From Acidobacteriaceae bacterium (lineage in GTDB: Bacteria > Acidobacteriota > Terriglobia > Bryobacterales > Bryobacteraceae), in assembly GCA_019240475.1 (NCBI GenBank), contig JAFAYI010000024.1:372001-436000 (forward strand): DNA of 64,000 nt, given 5' to 3'. A model generated the notes under the pieces. The model was not told where the DNA came from, made no database searches, and saw only the letters and a list, made by a program, of their open reading frames with translations. The position numbers and the translations under genes were made by a program. Of the stretch, positions 35,256 through 44,750 are shown in pieces. Position 1 is the first letter of the stretch, and each line of letters begins with the position of its first letter.

Positions 35256-35331
35256 GGGCGCGTAGCTCAACTGGCAGAGCAAATGACTCTTAATCATTAG
35301 GTTGTAGGTTCGATTCCTACCGCGCTCACCA
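35256..35331 (+). tRNA. tRNA-Lys (anticodon CTT)
   Basis: A 76-nt cloverleaf. The acceptor GGGCGCG pairs with CGCGCTC (one G-U), D-stem GCTC/GAGC and anticodon stem AATGA/TCATT. The loop CTCTTAA gives anticodon CTT. The T-stem is GTAGG/CCTAC with loop TTCGATT. CCA is encoded. It reads AAG lysine codons. No integrase or 3'-end duplication is seen next to it. Confidence 0.97.
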
Positions 35332-35355
35332 GCCTGTTTCCCCCCGGCAGCCCCT

Positions 35356-35913
35356 TCACTGCGCCATTCTCGCTCTTAGCTTCTGCTCTGCCTCCGTCGG
35401 CCAGTAACGGCAATCGAGTTGAAGGAAAACCGACGTGTACGGCAGGGTCATGTTGGTCTTGATAATCAGCACCCGGAACGTTTTGCTGGCGGCGTCCAGG
35501 GCGCGAATGATATCTTCATGCAGTTCGGAGCTGGCTTGGGCCGCGGGCAGGAGCGCGAACAACTGTTTTCGGTACGCGTCGATGCCTGGAGCGTCTTCGT
35601 CGCGTAGAAAGTTCAGCTCCTTGTCCGTGTGCGGGATCGCGCGCACGTGTTTCGAGGCCGAAACATCGGCTAGCACCTCCTTTAGAACGTCCAACTGATC
35701 GCTGTTCGAAACGATCGTTTCGATTCCCTCCGCCGACTGGTCCGGGTAAGCCGAATCTGCGATCACGATCCAGTTTCTATGCCCGTAGAGCTTGAGCTGC
35801 TGCTTGACAGTCGCCCGCCAGTCGCCGCCCGCCCGGTCCCCGGCGGCGGCCGTGAATGGCAAACATCCGAGCACACAACTCAGCAATGCGGCAATTCTGA
35901 GATTCGTTCGCAT
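35356..35913 (-). CDS. Exported RbsD/FucU-like protein
   Basis: A 185-residue protein with a signal peptide (LRIAALLSCVLGCLPFTAAA) followed by a domain resembling the RbsD/FucU sugar pyranase/mutarotase fold. YGHRNWIVIADSAYP has His45 and Asp53 eight residues apart, as in the RbsD active site. The C-terminal LIIKTNMTLPYTSVFLQLDCRYW matches the substrate-binding end. Known RbsD and FucU proteins are cytoplasmic, so an exported member is unusual. It may act on sugars in the periplasm, but this is inference. Confidence 0.65.
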   Translation of the reverse strand: MRTNLRIAALLSCVLGCLPFTAAAGDRAGGDWRATVKQQLKLYGHRNWIVIADSAYPDQSAEGIETIVSNSDQLDVLKEVLADVSASKHVRAIPHTDKELNFLRDEDAPGIDAYRKQLFALLPAAQASSELHEDIIRALDAASKTFRVLIIKTNMTLPYTSVFLQLDCRYWPTEAEQKLRARMAQ

Positions 35914-36031
35914 CTGTCGAGACTATCAGCCGGAACGAGAGTGCCGCCGCGCTCCACAAAACTTTTCCTCCCAAATCAGTCATATACGGTCAAGATCCCG
36001 CACGGCCCGACGCGCGGCCTGGAACCATCTT

Positions 36032-36805
36032 CTACGCCGATTGCTGATAGGACCGGAATGCCCGCGTCGCAATCCAGCCGCTCGCGATCGTGAGCGCGGC
36101 GAGTAAACCGACGCGCAATAGAATTGCGCCTGGGGAGGCGGTGGCCTGCAACGCGCCACGGCCGGCTTCGACCGCCCAATTGACCGGGTTGAAATGAGCA
36201 ACTGTCCGCATCCAGCCGGGCATCAACGTGGCCGCCATGAACACCGGAGAGGTGAACGTGAGCGGCAGCAGGACGAAGTTGACCGCCCCGATCACCGACT
36301 CCTCTTTACGGACAGTCAGGCTCATCGCGATCGAAAGCGCGCCGAACGGCATGCTTAGCAGGATGGCCGCGAGTAACAGTACGAACAGGCCGATCGGGCC
36401 GCCCGGATAGCGCGCGCCCAGGATCGCGCCCAGGCCGAAGAGAATCAGCGATTGCACGATGGTGATGACCGAAAGGTTCATCAGCCGGCTGAGAATGATG
36501 GCGGTCCGCTGCACCGGGGAGATCAGAAAACGATCCATCACCCCCCGGTCCAGATCGTTGATCACGCCCATTCCAGTCCAGCCGGAGGAGAACAGCGCGG
36601 ACATGATGACGATGCCGGGGGTCAGGAAATCGATATAAGATGAGGAACGAAAACCCGGAAGCTCCACAACGCGCCGAAAAAGCTGCCCGTAGAGCACGAG
36701 CCAGATAATCGGCTGGATGAGAGTCAGAGCGACATACCAGGGCTGCCGCAGCAAAATGATAAGCAGCCGCCCCATCAGGTACCAGGACTCGCGAAAGAGA
36801 GTCAT
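36032..36805 (-). CDS. ABC-2 type transporter permease (drug/polysaccharide export type)
   Basis: A 257-residue membrane protein with six helices in the ABC-2 layout (DrrB-like). Motifs include LTLIQPIIWLVLYGQLF, FLTPGIVIMSALFSSGWTGMGVINDLDRGVMDRFLISPV and FVLLPLTFTSPVFMAATLMPGW. Its ATG overlaps the stop of the ATPase gene (ATGA), so the pair is coupled. Likely exports a small hydrophobic or glycosylated compound; the substrate is not indicated. Confidence 0.9.
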   Translation of the reverse strand: MTLFRESWYLMGRLLIILLRQPWYVALTLIQPIIWLVLYGQLFRRVVELPGFRSSSYIDFLTPGIVIMSALFSSGWTGMGVINDLDRGVMDRFLISPVQRTAIILSRLMNLSVITIVQSLILFGLGAILGARYPGGPIGLFVLLLAAILLSMPFGALSIAMSLTVRKEESVIGAVNFVLLPLTFTSPVFMAATLMPGWMRTVAHFNPVNWAVEAGRGALQATASPGAILLRVGLLAALTIASGWIATRAFRSYQQSA

Positions 36806-37767
36806 TGCCGGCCCTCCCGTTCCGCTTCCTGGATGGTGCGCCCGGTGTAGCGGAGATAGACATCGTCGAGCGACGGCCGCGCTATTCGAACCGAGCTGGT
36901 GCGAATGCCGGCGGCCTCAAGAGCGAGCAGCATGGGAGGAACCGCCGTCGCCCCGTGATCGGTGCGCGCGTGCAGCGTCGAACCGGTCACTTGAAGATCG
37001 TGCACGCCGGGAACGGCTTCGAAGCATCGGTCGATTGCCGCAAGCGTGGCCGCCGAGGCAAGATCGATCTGCACCGAATCCCCGCGCAGCTCGGCTTTGA
37101 GCGACTCAGGCGTGCCTTCCGTCACAACGCGCCCGCGATCCACGATCGCGACTTGCCGAGCGAGCCGGTCGGCTTCTTCGAGGTAATGCGTAGTCAACAG
37201 AATGGTCAGGCCTTTGGTAGACAATCGGGCGATCTCGTCCCATAGATCGCTGCGCGCCTCGGGATCGAGCCCGGTTGTGGGTTCGTCCAGAAATAAGATC
37301 TCCGGCCGATGGATCAAGCCCATCGCGATATCCAGCTTGCGCTGCATGCCGCCGGAATACGTGCGGGCGATGCGGGCCGCCGCCGCCGCCAGGCCGAATC
37401 GTTCCAGAAGGGAGGAGACGCGAGACTTCAATTCCGCGCCGCCCATGCCGTGCAGGCGTCCCTGCAGCGTCAGGTTCTCGAGGCCGGTCGAATCGACATC
37501 CACGCCCGAGCGCTGCGCCACGCAGCCGATCACTCGGCGCACTCGCTGCGGCTCTTTCAATGCATCGAGCCCCGCCACCCGCACCTCGCCCGAATCGGGC
37601 CGCGCGAGCGTCGTCAAGATTTTGATGGTCGTCGATTTGCCGGCGCCGTTCGGTCCCAGCAGAGCGAAGATCGTTCCACGCTCGACCGATAGGCTCAAGC
37701 CGTCCAGAGCGCGCACGGTCTTGTAAGTCTTGACGATATTGTGCAGGGCGAGTGCCGCTTCCGCCAT
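36802..37767 (-). CDS. ABC transporter ATP-binding protein (DrrA type)
   Basis: A 321-residue ATPase. Motifs are Walker A (GPNGAGKST), Q-loop, signature (YSGGMQRKLD), Walker B (ILFLDEPTTGLD) and switch His (LLTTHYLEEADRL). The roughly 90-residue C-terminal extension is typical of DrrA-type daunorubicin-resistance exporters. It is coupled to the permease gene by ATGA overlap. A small unknown gene ends 26 bp upstream on the same strand and may be cotranscribed. Confidence 0.92.
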   Translation of the reverse strand: MAEAALALHNIVKTYKTVRALDGLSLSVERGTIFALLGPNGAGKSTTIKILTTLARPDSGEVRVAGLDALKEPQRVRRVIGCVAQRSGVDVDSTGLENLTLQGRLHGMGGAELKSRVSSLLERFGLAAAAARIARTYSGGMQRKLDIAMGLIHRPEILFLDEPTTGLDPEARSDLWDEIARLSTKGLTILLTTHYLEEADRLARQVAIVDRGRVVTEGTPESLKAELRGDSVQIDLASAATLAAIDRCFEAVPGVHDLQVTGSTLHARTDHGATAVPPMLLALEAAGIRTSSVRIARPSLDDVYLRYTGRTIQEAEREGRQ

Positions 37768-37793
37768 GAAGCGATTTTCGCAAAAGGGTTAAG

Positions 37794-38045
37794 TTAGAGG
37801 CTTTGCGTAGCGAGCGGCGCGCTCGCCGGCACGGGTTCCGGAATCGGAACCGCACGTTCCAGGAGGTCTTGCCAGAACATCAGAAGCAGCAGGTTGTTCC
37901 ACCGCACGCGCACCAGGCGTTCGGGACTGTCGAAGCTCTCGATAGAGAGCACCGAACCTTCCGGAAGCAATACGAAGCCCTTCAACCCGTCTTCTGCAAA
38001 GACGGCGCGAGTGGCCTTGCCGAGATGATAGCGGCTGGCGTGCAT
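37794..38045 (-). CDS. Small unknown protein
   Basis: An 83-residue protein with a beta-rich N-terminal half (ATRAVFAEDGLKGFVLLPEGSVLSI). VRVRWNNLLLLMFWQDLLERA forms one hydrophobic but charged-flanked helix. No signal peptide and no recognised family. It is read as real because it fills the space between the ABC exporter operon and lepA on the same strand and has a balanced composition. Confidence 0.55.
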   Translation of the reverse strand: MHASRYHLGKATRAVFAEDGLKGFVLLPEGSVLSIESFDSPERLVRVRWNNLLLLMFWQDLLERAVPIPEPVPASAPLATQSL

Positions 38046-38149
38046 TTTAAAACACTGGCTGAGCGTCCAGTTTAGAAAGGAAATGGTCGCGACTGCAAGA
38101 GGATACTTTTGCTAACTCGTACTACACCGTACGCGTTATCGGATTACAC

Positions 38150-39958
38150 TTACTCGGATTCGCTGCTAACTTTGAGTACGGCTAGGAACGCTTCTTGCGG
38201 AATCTCCACGCGGCCTACGCGCTTCATGCGTCGCTTCCCTTCTTTTTGCTTTTCGAGTAGCTTGCGTTTGCGTGTGATATCGCCGCCATAACACTTCGCG
38301 AGAACATTTTTGCGCATCGCGGAGATTGTCTCGCGAGCAATAATTTTTGTGCCGATGGCGGCTTGCAGCGCCACTTCGAACATCTGGCGTGGAATCAATT
38401 TCCTTAGGCGTTCGATCAAAGCCTTGCCCCGATCGTAGGCGAAGTCGCGATGAACGATGATCGAGAGCGCATCGACAGGTTCGCCCGCCACCAGCACATC
38501 GAGCTTGACCATGGGCGAAACGCGATAGCCGGACAGATGGTAATCGAGCGAAGCGTAGCCGCGCGATGCGGATTTTAAGCGATCGTAGAAATCGAGAACG
38601 ATCTCGTTCAACGGAAGTTCGTAGAGCAGGAGCACACGGCCTGTGCCGATGTATTCGAACTTCTTCTGCACGCCTCGCTTTTCTTCGAGCAGCTTCAGGA
38701 TCTCGCCAATGTATTCTTCGCGAGTGATGACGGTGGCGTCGATGATCGGTTCCTCGATCTGTTCGATGTTAGTAGGCTCGGGGAACTTTTGAGGGTTATC
38801 GACTTCAATAACGTCGCCGCTGGTGATCGTTACCCGGTAGCGCACGCCAGGCGCTGTCGTGATTAAGTCGATCTGAAATTCGCGCTCCAGCCGTTCCTGG
38901 ACGATATCGAGATGCAGCAGGCCGAGAAAGCCGCAGCGGAAACCGAAGCCGAGGGCCGCCGAATTCTCCGGCTCGAAGTTGAAGGCGCTGTCGTTCAGGC
39001 GCAGTTTTTCGAGTGCATCGCGCAGCAGTCCGTGCTCGTGCGATTCGACGGGATACAAACCCGCGAAGACCATCGGCTTGGCCTGCTGGAACCCGGGCAG
39101 CGGTTCGGAGGCGGGGTCGGCGTCGTCCATGATCGTGTCGCCGATCTGGGCGTCGGAAACGGTCTTGATGTTGGCGAACATGAAGCCGGCTTCGCCCGCT
39201 GTCAGTTCGTCGGAAGGGATGGGCTTCGGAGATTGAAATCCGACGCCATCGACTTCGTAAGTCTTGCCGTTCGAAAACAAGCGAATCTTCTGCCCTTTGC
39301 GTAAGACGCCGTCCACGATGCGGGTGAGGATGATAACGCCGCGATAAGGATCGAACCAGGAGTCGAAGATGAGGGCGCGCAAAGGCGCGTCGGGATTGCC
39401 GCGGGGGGCGGGGACACGACGGACGACCGCTTCGAGGACATCCTTAATGCCGATGCCGTTTTTGGCGCTGGCCAGGATGGCGTCGCTCGCGTCGAGTCCT
39501 ATGACTTGTTCGATCTGCTCTCGTATGCGTTCAGGCTCGGCCGAGGGCAGATCGATCTTATTGATGACCGGGATGATTTCGAGATCGTAATTGAGGGCCA
39601 GATAGGTGTTAGCCAATGTCTGCGCTTCGACGCCCTGGGAGGCATCGACCACCAGGAGAGTTCCTTCGCAGGCCTGCAGGCTGCGCGAGACTTCGTAGCT
39701 GAAATCGACATGGCCGGGCGTGTCGATGAGGTTGAGTTCATAGAGGTTGCCGTCCTCGGCTAGATAGTTCAGGCGAACGGCATGGGCTTTGATGGTGATG
39801 CCGCGCTCGCGTTCGAGGTCCATCGAATCGAGCACCTGATCCATCATTTCGCGCTGCGAGAGGGCTCCGGTGTATTCGAGCAGGCGGTCCGCGAGCGTGG
39901 ATTTTCCGTGGTCGATGTGCGCAATGATGGAGAAATTGCGTATAAAACGGGGGTCCAT
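38150..39958 (-). CDS. lepA: Elongation factor 4 (LepA)
   Basis: A 602-residue translational GTPase at the family's usual length. G1 is [19 protein letters not shown], with [13 protein letters not shown]3 [13 protein letters not shown]4 [10 protein letters not shown], and the LepA-specific C-terminal domain ([27 protein letters not shown]). It back-translocates or remobilises stalled ribosomes. It is divergent from ribH across about 75 bp, where a wobble-perfect hairpin lies. Confidence 0.97.
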   Translation of the reverse strand: MDPRFIRNFSIIAHIDHGKSTLADRLLEYTGALSQREMMDQVLDSMDLERERGITIKAHAVRLNYLAEDGNLYELNLIDTPGHVDFSYEVSRSLQACEGTLLVVDASQGVEAQTLANTYLALNYDLEIIPVINKIDLPSAEPERIREQIEQVIGLDASDAILASAKNGIGIKDVLEAVVRRVPAPRGNPDAPLRALIFDSWFDPYRGVIILTRIVDGVLRKGQKIRLFSNGKTYEVDGVGFQSPKPIPSDELTAGEAGFMFANIKTVSDAQIGDTIMDDADPASEPLPGFQQAKPMVFAGLYPVESHEHGLLRDALEKLRLNDSAFNFEPENSAALGFGFRCGFLGLLHLDIVQERLEREFQIDLITTAPGVRYRVTITSGDVIEVDNPQKFPEPTNIEQIEEPIIDATVITREEYIGEILKLLEEKRGVQKKFEYIGTGRVLLLYELPLNEIVLDFYDRLKSASRGYASLDYHLSGYRVSPMVKLDVLVAGEPVDALSIIVHRDFAYDRGKALIERLRKLIPRQMFEVALQAAIGTKIIARETISAMRKNVLAKCYGGDITRKRKLLEKQKEGKRRMKRVGRVEIPQEAFLAVLKVSSESE

Positions 39959-39976
39959 GCTGGTGCGGTAAACTGA

Positions 39977-39995
39977 GGGGTAATCGAATTATCCC
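39977..39995. repeat. Inverted repeat between lepA and ribH
   Basis: GGGGTAAT (39977-39984) and ATTATCCC (39988-39995) are inverted repeats with a three-base centre; the single mismatch becomes a G-U pair in RNA. It lies in the short divergent gap and may be an operator or a 5' leader hairpin. No FMN riboswitch fits in this space. Confidence 0.4.
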
Positions 39996-40035
39996 ATAGC
40001 GCGCAGTCGTGGCCTTTCGCGCGCGTAATCCCCGC

Positions 40036-40509
40036 ATGCCGTATAGGACGTTCCAAGGTTCGCTCGACGCCGCCAATCTACGCATTGGCATCGTGGTGAG
40101 CCGTTTCAACGAGTTCATAACCGAGCAACTGGCCAAGGGGGCGCTCGAAGCTTTGGAAAAGCACGGGTGCCGGCAGGAAAATATCAGTTTCGTGAAGGTG
40201 CCGGGCGCCTGGGAGCTGCCCTTAGCGGCCAAGGCGCTGGCTTGGCGCTGCGATGCGATCGTCGCCCTGGGCGCGGTGGTGCGAGGCGATACTCCGCACT
40301 TTGAATATGTGGCGGGAGGCGCGACGGATGGCCTGAGCCGGGTGAGCGTCGATACGGGCGTGCCGATCGCGTTCGGCGTGCTCACGACGGACGACATGCA
40401 GCAGGCCATGGATCGGGCGGGAGGCAAAAGCGGAAATAAAGGCGCGGAAGCGGCCGAAGCTGCTATCGAGCTGGCCAATCTGGTGCGCGCCCTGAAGGGG
40501 CACAGCTAG
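40036..40509 (+). CDS. ribH: 6,7-dimethyl-8-ribityllumazine synthase
   Basis: A 157-residue enzyme of riboflavin synthesis that condenses the ribityl-aminopyrimidine with 3,4-dihydroxy-2-butanone 4-phosphate. Motifs are IGIVVSRFNEFITEQL, VPGAWELPLAAK, GAVVRGDTPHFEYV (with the catalytic His) and PIAFGVLTTDDMQQAMDRAGG. The ATG at 40036 gives the standard start (MPYRTFQGSLDA); a GTG nine codons upstream is less likely. It is followed two bases later by nusB, a pairing common in bacteria. Confidence 0.97.
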   Translation: MPYRTFQGSLDAANLRIGIVVSRFNEFITEQLAKGALEALEKHGCRQENISFVKVPGAWELPLAAKALAWRCDAIVALGAVVRGDTPHFEYVAGGATDGLSRVSVDTGVPIAFGVLTTDDMQQAMDRAGGKSGNKGAEAAEAAIELANLVRALKGHS

Positions 40510-40511
40510 CC

Positions 40512-40949
40512 ATGGCGGCGCGGCACAGATCGAGGAAGCGTGCGCTGCAGGTGTTGTTCGAATGGGATATGCGCGGCGAGCCCATCGACCGCGCGATTGC
40601 GCATTACTACGACTCGCTGTATTCGGAAGAGAGCGAGAAGAAGCCCAAGCCCGACAAGTTCATGGAGGAACTAGCGCGCGGCACGGTGGCGCAGGCCATC
40701 GAGATCGACAAGAAGATCGAAGCGAAATCCGAGCATTGGCGGCTGGAACGCATGCCGGTGGTGGACCGCAACATTCTGCGGCTGGCGATCTTCGAATTGG
40801 GCCAGCAAGCGGTGCCCGCGCCTGTAATTATCGATGAGGCACTGGAGCTGGCGCGCCGGTTTTCAGGAGACGAATCGCTCGCGTTTATCAACGGCGTTCT
40901 GGATGCGGTCCATCGCCAGGCGGCCGCCGCCGGGAGCGCGGGAGAGTAA
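40512..40949 (+). CDS. nusB: Transcription antitermination factor NusB
   Basis: A 145-residue all-helical protein with RHRSRKRALQVLFEWDMRG at the N-terminus and RNILRLAIFELGQQAVPAPVIIDEALELARRFSGDESLAFINGVLDA at the C-terminus. These are hallmarks of NusB, which binds boxA RNA with NusE/S10 during rRNA antitermination. It begins two bases after ribH on the same strand. Confidence 0.96.
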   Translation: MAARHRSRKRALQVLFEWDMRGEPIDRAIAHYYDSLYSEESEKKPKPDKFMEELARGTVAQAIEIDKKIEAKSEHWRLERMPVVDRNILRLAIFELGQQAVPAPVIIDEALELARRFSGDESLAFINGVLDAVHRQAAAAGSAGE

Positions 40950-40952
40950 GCT

Positions 40953-41663
40953 TCAAGCAACCATTGCGTTCCTTTGGGAAGGTAGCGCCTCTCGCACTTT
41001 CTCAATTTCCCTGTCCATCCCCGACTCAAGGACCGGGGTTTCCAGAATGAGAGGAATGCTATCTGGTATGAGATTCGCGACTTCTCGAAAGCCCAGAACC
41101 GAAGTGAACGATAAGGGGTCATGCTTGCTTCGCGCGTTCACTTCACTGACGTGAACCTGTTTCAATCGCGAGCCGAATTCGCGAAGGATCAAGTACGCTT
41201 CGGTCATCGTAGAGTCAACCTGCCGCGCATGGCCGATGTCGAAGCACAGGCTCGCATCCGGCAGTTGTTCAAAAATCCGGCGCAACGACCGCGCGGAGCG
41301 GCCTATTGGCTTTCGCTTATCTAGATTTTCAATGCAAACACGCGAGCCAAGTTCGCGCCAAAGCCCGAAATCGTAGATTGCGTCAGGATGCAAAATTATG
41401 GGCCACTCTGGCCGAATCTTCTCTTGTAGCTGGTCCCAAATAAGTGCTTCCTCATTAGACTCACATCGACTCGGGGCGTGAATCGAAACATAATGGAACG
41501 GCGACAGGTCGAGCGAGCCCAGGGCATCAAGCAGTCGCGGAAGCTCTATCCTCCGCAAAGCCGACAACTCCACGGCTTCAAATGGTCTTCCACGCATCAT
41601 GGCGAGCCCTTGACGGAAATCTGAGCAGGCCAAGGCGCCGGTCGAAAATCCAACAGGCCTCAT
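40953..41663 (-). CDS. TIM-barrel xylose-isomerase/AP-endonuclease-2-like protein
   Basis: A 236-residue protein with the sugar-phosphate isomerase/epimerase type barrel: VGFSTGALA, FEAVELSALRR, YVSIHAPSR, CIENLDKR, LCFDIGHARQVD, LKQVHVSEVN and LILETPV. The metal ligands Glu, Asp, His and Glu of the family are present (IENL, DIGH, HVSE, ETPV). The ATG at 41663 overlaps the stop of the upstream nucleotidyltransferase frame (TGATG), so the two belong to one unit. The substrate is unknown. AT-richer than nusB next door. Confidence 0.78.
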   Translation of the reverse strand: MRPVGFSTGALACSDFRQGLAMMRGRPFEAVELSALRRIELPRLLDALGSLDLSPFHYVSIHAPSRCESNEEALIWDQLQEKIRPEWPIILHPDAIYDFGLWRELGSRVCIENLDKRKPIGRSARSLRRIFEQLPDASLCFDIGHARQVDSTMTEAYLILREFGSRLKQVHVSEVNARSKHDPLSFTSVLGFREVANLIPDSIPLILETPVLESGMDREIEKVREALPSQRNAMVA

Positions 41664-42731
41664 CAAAACACTCCGTAGTTCTTGGTCAACATTTCCATTT
41701 CGGTTTGTGGATCAAAAAAGAACTCAAGCAAGCCATCACGAAAAATATGGCTGAGCGCGCGTGCCGCCTGGTACACCTCATCGGAGTCGTCATTATCCCC
41801 GAGCGCATCAGGGCGTTCTCGCTTGTCATCGTCTGAGAGTATCCTGATGAATTCGTTATAGGAATCGAATATCTTGCGCGCCGAATCATGCAGATGAGGG
41901 TAGCGGAGGAGCATTTCCGCTACGTTCTCCAGTGGTGTCATGGAAAAAATCTTTTCCAAGCTGTTAATAACGTGCTGCTTGGGGCCATCTTCGGCGATGG
42001 GGTACACGTGACATCTGTAGCATGCAAGCAAACCTGCCACGTACACCAATTTCCTGGAACATACGCAGCTTAATATTGCGAATTGCCCAACCCTGTCCGG
42101 CGCGGTCGCGAGATTTGTAGGCGAAGTCTACTGCCAAGGTTCGCCAGTATCTTGCAAGATCGTTCTGGAGAAAACAAGGGATTCGAAATCGCGCATGCAT
42201 GCGCCAAAAACCTCGGTCTTCGTGTAGATACCGGTTTAGAACATTGTGCCTGACCCTCGCAAGGGCTTCGGTTCTTCGCCCTACGGCGCGCGATTCTAAT
42301 ACCAGGAGCAACCGCTGGGTGGTGTTCCTGTTCGTGTCATATTGCCCCCCAATCTGGTGAACGAGATCGTGGCTGAAGACCATGTCACCGAACGTCCGCT
42401 CAGCGCCTACGGGTTTATTGGCCAGTTCTTGAACAATTTCGCTGATCTTGCGAACCAGCCGGTGGTGCTCTGGATCACAGGGACCGTCGATGAGCAGGCT
42501 CCAATCGAAATCGCTCCCATTCGTATATTCATCGCGAGCGAGCGATCCAGAGACGATGATGCTGTTGTCCTCGGAATCGAGATCTGAGAGCGCTTCCCGA
42601 GCTTCGGCGAGCTTGGAACGGGTGCGGGACCTGGCCTCTCGAAGGTGAATCCATTGTGTGCCTAGAGTCTGTTCCAATTGCTCCACATATGTCGTGGAAA
42701 TGTCATCAAAAAGCTCTATCTGGTTCTCCAA
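41663..42731 (-). pseudogene. Nucleotidyltransferase-domain protein, frameshifted
   Basis: The N-terminal part (from a TTG at 42731) has a nucleotidyltransferase core: IIVSGSLARDEYTNGSDFDWSLLIDG, where GSLARDE...GSDFDW is the GSxxR...SDxD Mg2+-binding pattern. Reading continues to NIKLRMFQ and then runs into unlikely sequence. The sensible continuation (KLVYVAGLLACYRC onward, to 41663) is in another frame. Deleting one C of the CC pair at 42056-42057 would restore a single protein of about 355 residues (RMFRKLVYVAGLL). It is either a decayed gene or a consensus base error. Upstream of, and coupled to, the TIM-barrel gene. Confidence 0.7.
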
Positions 42732-42795
42732 ATATTCTTTCCCGACGTGGGTCTATTATGGCAGCACCGCCGTCTCAGGACCACTATGATGAAGA

Positions 42796-43755
42796 TTGGA
42801 ACGCGCATCGATTCGAGCATGGTCACGGAGGCAGGCCGTCCTTTCCATCGGTTTCTTCGCGCTCGGTAAGCGACTCGGAGCGCGGCAGGATCAGGCGCCG
42901 ACGTTTTCATCGGAAGTGAAGGTCGTCAACATCCTGGCTACGGTTCACGACAAGAGCGGCGCGATCGTTCGTAATCTGCCGAAAGACGACTTCGAGGTTT
43001 ATGAAGACGGACGGAAGCAGGCCATTCGGTACTTCTCTCAAGAGTCCGATCTGCCGCTGACGATCGGCGTGCTGGTGGATACGAGCTTGAGCCAGGCGCG
43101 GGTGCTCGAAGAAGAGCGGGCCGCCAGTTACCGGTTCCTCGACGAAGTACTGCGCGAGGGCAAGGACAAAGCGGTCATCGTGCAGTTCGACCAGGCGGTG
43201 ATGATCCGGCAAGGCCTGACTTCCTCGCACAAGGAGTTACAAGATACGCTAGAGCTGCTGAACGCGCCCACTCGCGAGGAGGCAGCCAATGGGAGTGGCA
43301 CGCTGCTCTATGACGCGGTTCGAGAGGCGTCGGTGAAGATTATGCGGGAGCAGCAGGGCCGGAAAGCGTTCATCGTGCTGACGGACGGCGTAGACGTGGG
43401 AAGCACGATCTCGCTGCCGGAGGCGATTGAATCGGCTCAACGCGCCGATACGTTGATCTATTCGATTCTGTTTTCAGATGAATCGTATTACGGCGGCCGC
43501 ATGCTGGGGCCGAGTGGGGCAGGGGTTTTGAAGCGGCTTTCGAAGGAAACGGGCGGCGGCTATTTCGAGGCGTCGAAGAAGCAGAGCATCGCAGACATCT
43601 ACGATGCCATTCAGAAGGAGCTGCGGAGCGAATACAGCATCGGATTCGTTTCGGACAAGCCGGTGACGAAATCGGGATTTCGGAGTCTCCGCGTCGTAAC
43701 GAAATCGAAGGGGCTCGCGGTGCAGGCTCGGGATCGCTATTACGCGGAGACTTGA
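42796..43755 (+). CDS. VWFA domain protein, Tat-like signal
   Basis: A 319-residue exported protein. It begins with an RR-containing signal (AWSRRQAVLSIGFFALG), then FSSEVKVVNILATVHDKSGAIVRNLPKDDFEVYEDG and a VWA domain. That domain has a good MIDAS site (LVDTSLSQ), GSGTLLYDAV and AFIVLTDGVDVGS, followed by YSIGFVSDKP. This is the TIGR03436-type acidobacterial protein, shorter than the one at 33537. The start is a TTG at 42796; no in-frame ATG lies nearby. It is divergent from the nucleotidyltransferase gene. Confidence 0.85.
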   Translation: MERASIRAWSRRQAVLSIGFFALGKRLGARQDQAPTFSSEVKVVNILATVHDKSGAIVRNLPKDDFEVYEDGRKQAIRYFSQESDLPLTIGVLVDTSLSQARVLEEERAASYRFLDEVLREGKDKAVIVQFDQAVMIRQGLTSSHKELQDTLELLNAPTREEAANGSGTLLYDAVREASVKIMREQQGRKAFIVLTDGVDVGSTISLPEAIESAQRADTLIYSILFSDESYYGGRMLGPSGAGVLKRLSKETGGGYFEASKKQSIADIYDAIQKELRSEYSIGFVSDKPVTKSGFRSLRVVTKSKGLAVQARDRYYAET

Positions 43756-43772
43756 TGAGTTCTGTTGTTCAG

Positions 43773-44594
43773 TCAGGCTTTGCGGCCGATATGAACGCTG
43801 CCGTTCACTGTCCTGGCCTCAATCACGGGGCCGCCCCTGCCCAATTGGAACGACATGCTTTTGCCGATCTCGCCGCTCACGGTCACCGGGAAGTCTACTT
43901 TCACGCGGCCATTGACGGTTGAGGTTTCGACCTGCGCGGAGTAGTTGTCGGGAAGACTGAGGTTCACGCTTCCGTTGGTGGTTTCCGCATGTATGCCCTT
44001 ACCGTTAAAAGCGTTGCCGGCAAGTTCGATGGTCAGCGATCCGTTGGTGGTTGAGCCATCTACGTCCCCGCCTACTTCGGCCAGATGCACGGAGCCGTTG
44101 GTTGTATGGAAGCGAATCTCGCCCCGCACCTCTTCGACATGAATGCTGCCATTGTGAGCATGCATGTCAAGGTTGGAGGAAACCGGAAGCCAGACCTCGT
44201 AGGAGACATTCCAGTGCAGTTGATCGTTAGTGGATGGGCCGTTGGGCTCAATCTGGCCGGGACCTTGCGCGATGGATATCTGTGAGACCAGGCCGCGAGC
44301 TTCGGACTCCGTAGACGCCGCAGTCTGAACGCAGGCCTTGACCAGAACGTCGCTCTGGTTCCAGCCATGAACCCGGATGGAACCGTTCGTTCCAGGGTTG
44401 ATTGCCTCGGTGGAAGCGGCGGAGAGCCGCTGCTCCTTCATTTCGGCGTAGGTAGAGAGGTCGTTGTCGTGGTAGTTGTTGGCGGAGCAGTTGCTTTCCT
44501 CACGCGTCCAGGAAGGTGTTCCCGCCTGGATCGAGGGGGGAATAGCGACCAGCGCGGCTGCGGCGAAAGTGAGATACAGAACAGGGATTTTCAA
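43773..44594 (-). CDS. Exported DUF4097-type beta-solenoid protein
   Basis: A 273-residue protein with a signal peptide (VLYLTFAAAALVAIPPSIQA). A ladder of short repeats built on (T/H)NGSxH/V follows (HNGSIHVEE, TTNGSVHLAEV, TTNGSLTIEL, TTNGSVNLSL, VNGRVKVDF, VNGSVHIGR), typical of the DUF4097/putative adhesin beta-helix. The start is a TTG with GAGGAGG four to five bases upstream. Its role is unknown; related proteins often sit near anti-sigma factors, but none is seen here. Confidence 0.82.
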   Translation of the reverse strand: MKIPVLYLTFAAAALVAIPPSIQAGTPSWTREESNCSANNYHDNDLSTYAEMKEQRLSAASTEAINPGTNGSIRVHGWNQSDVLVKACVQTAASTESEARGLVSQISIAQGPGQIEPNGPSTNDQLHWNVSYEVWLPVSSNLDMHAHNGSIHVEEVRGEIRFHTTNGSVHLAEVGGDVDGSTTNGSLTIELAGNAFNGKGIHAETTNGSVNLSLPDNYSAQVETSTVNGRVKVDFPVTVSGEIGKSMSFQLGRGGPVIEARTVNGSVHIGRKA

Positions 44595-44750
44595 GTTGCC
44601 TCCTCGGGCAATTTAGACGAAACGAATGCCCACCGGTTAGTGGCACGTCCGGTACCGGGAGCAAAGGCAATGGAATCAATGAGGCTGGGCTTTAGGCTGT
44701 TCGGTGTTGGGAAGACATGTCCGGGGCGGAACAGCGTCAGGTCTTATTAC

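Noticed and set aside
35256..35331. tRNA-Lys as an integration site
   Set aside because: No duplicate of the tRNA 3' end and no integrase gene in the neighbourhood; neighbouring genes look native.
39959..40035. FMN riboswitch before ribH
   Set aside because: The gap is too short and none of the conserved RFN helices can be traced.
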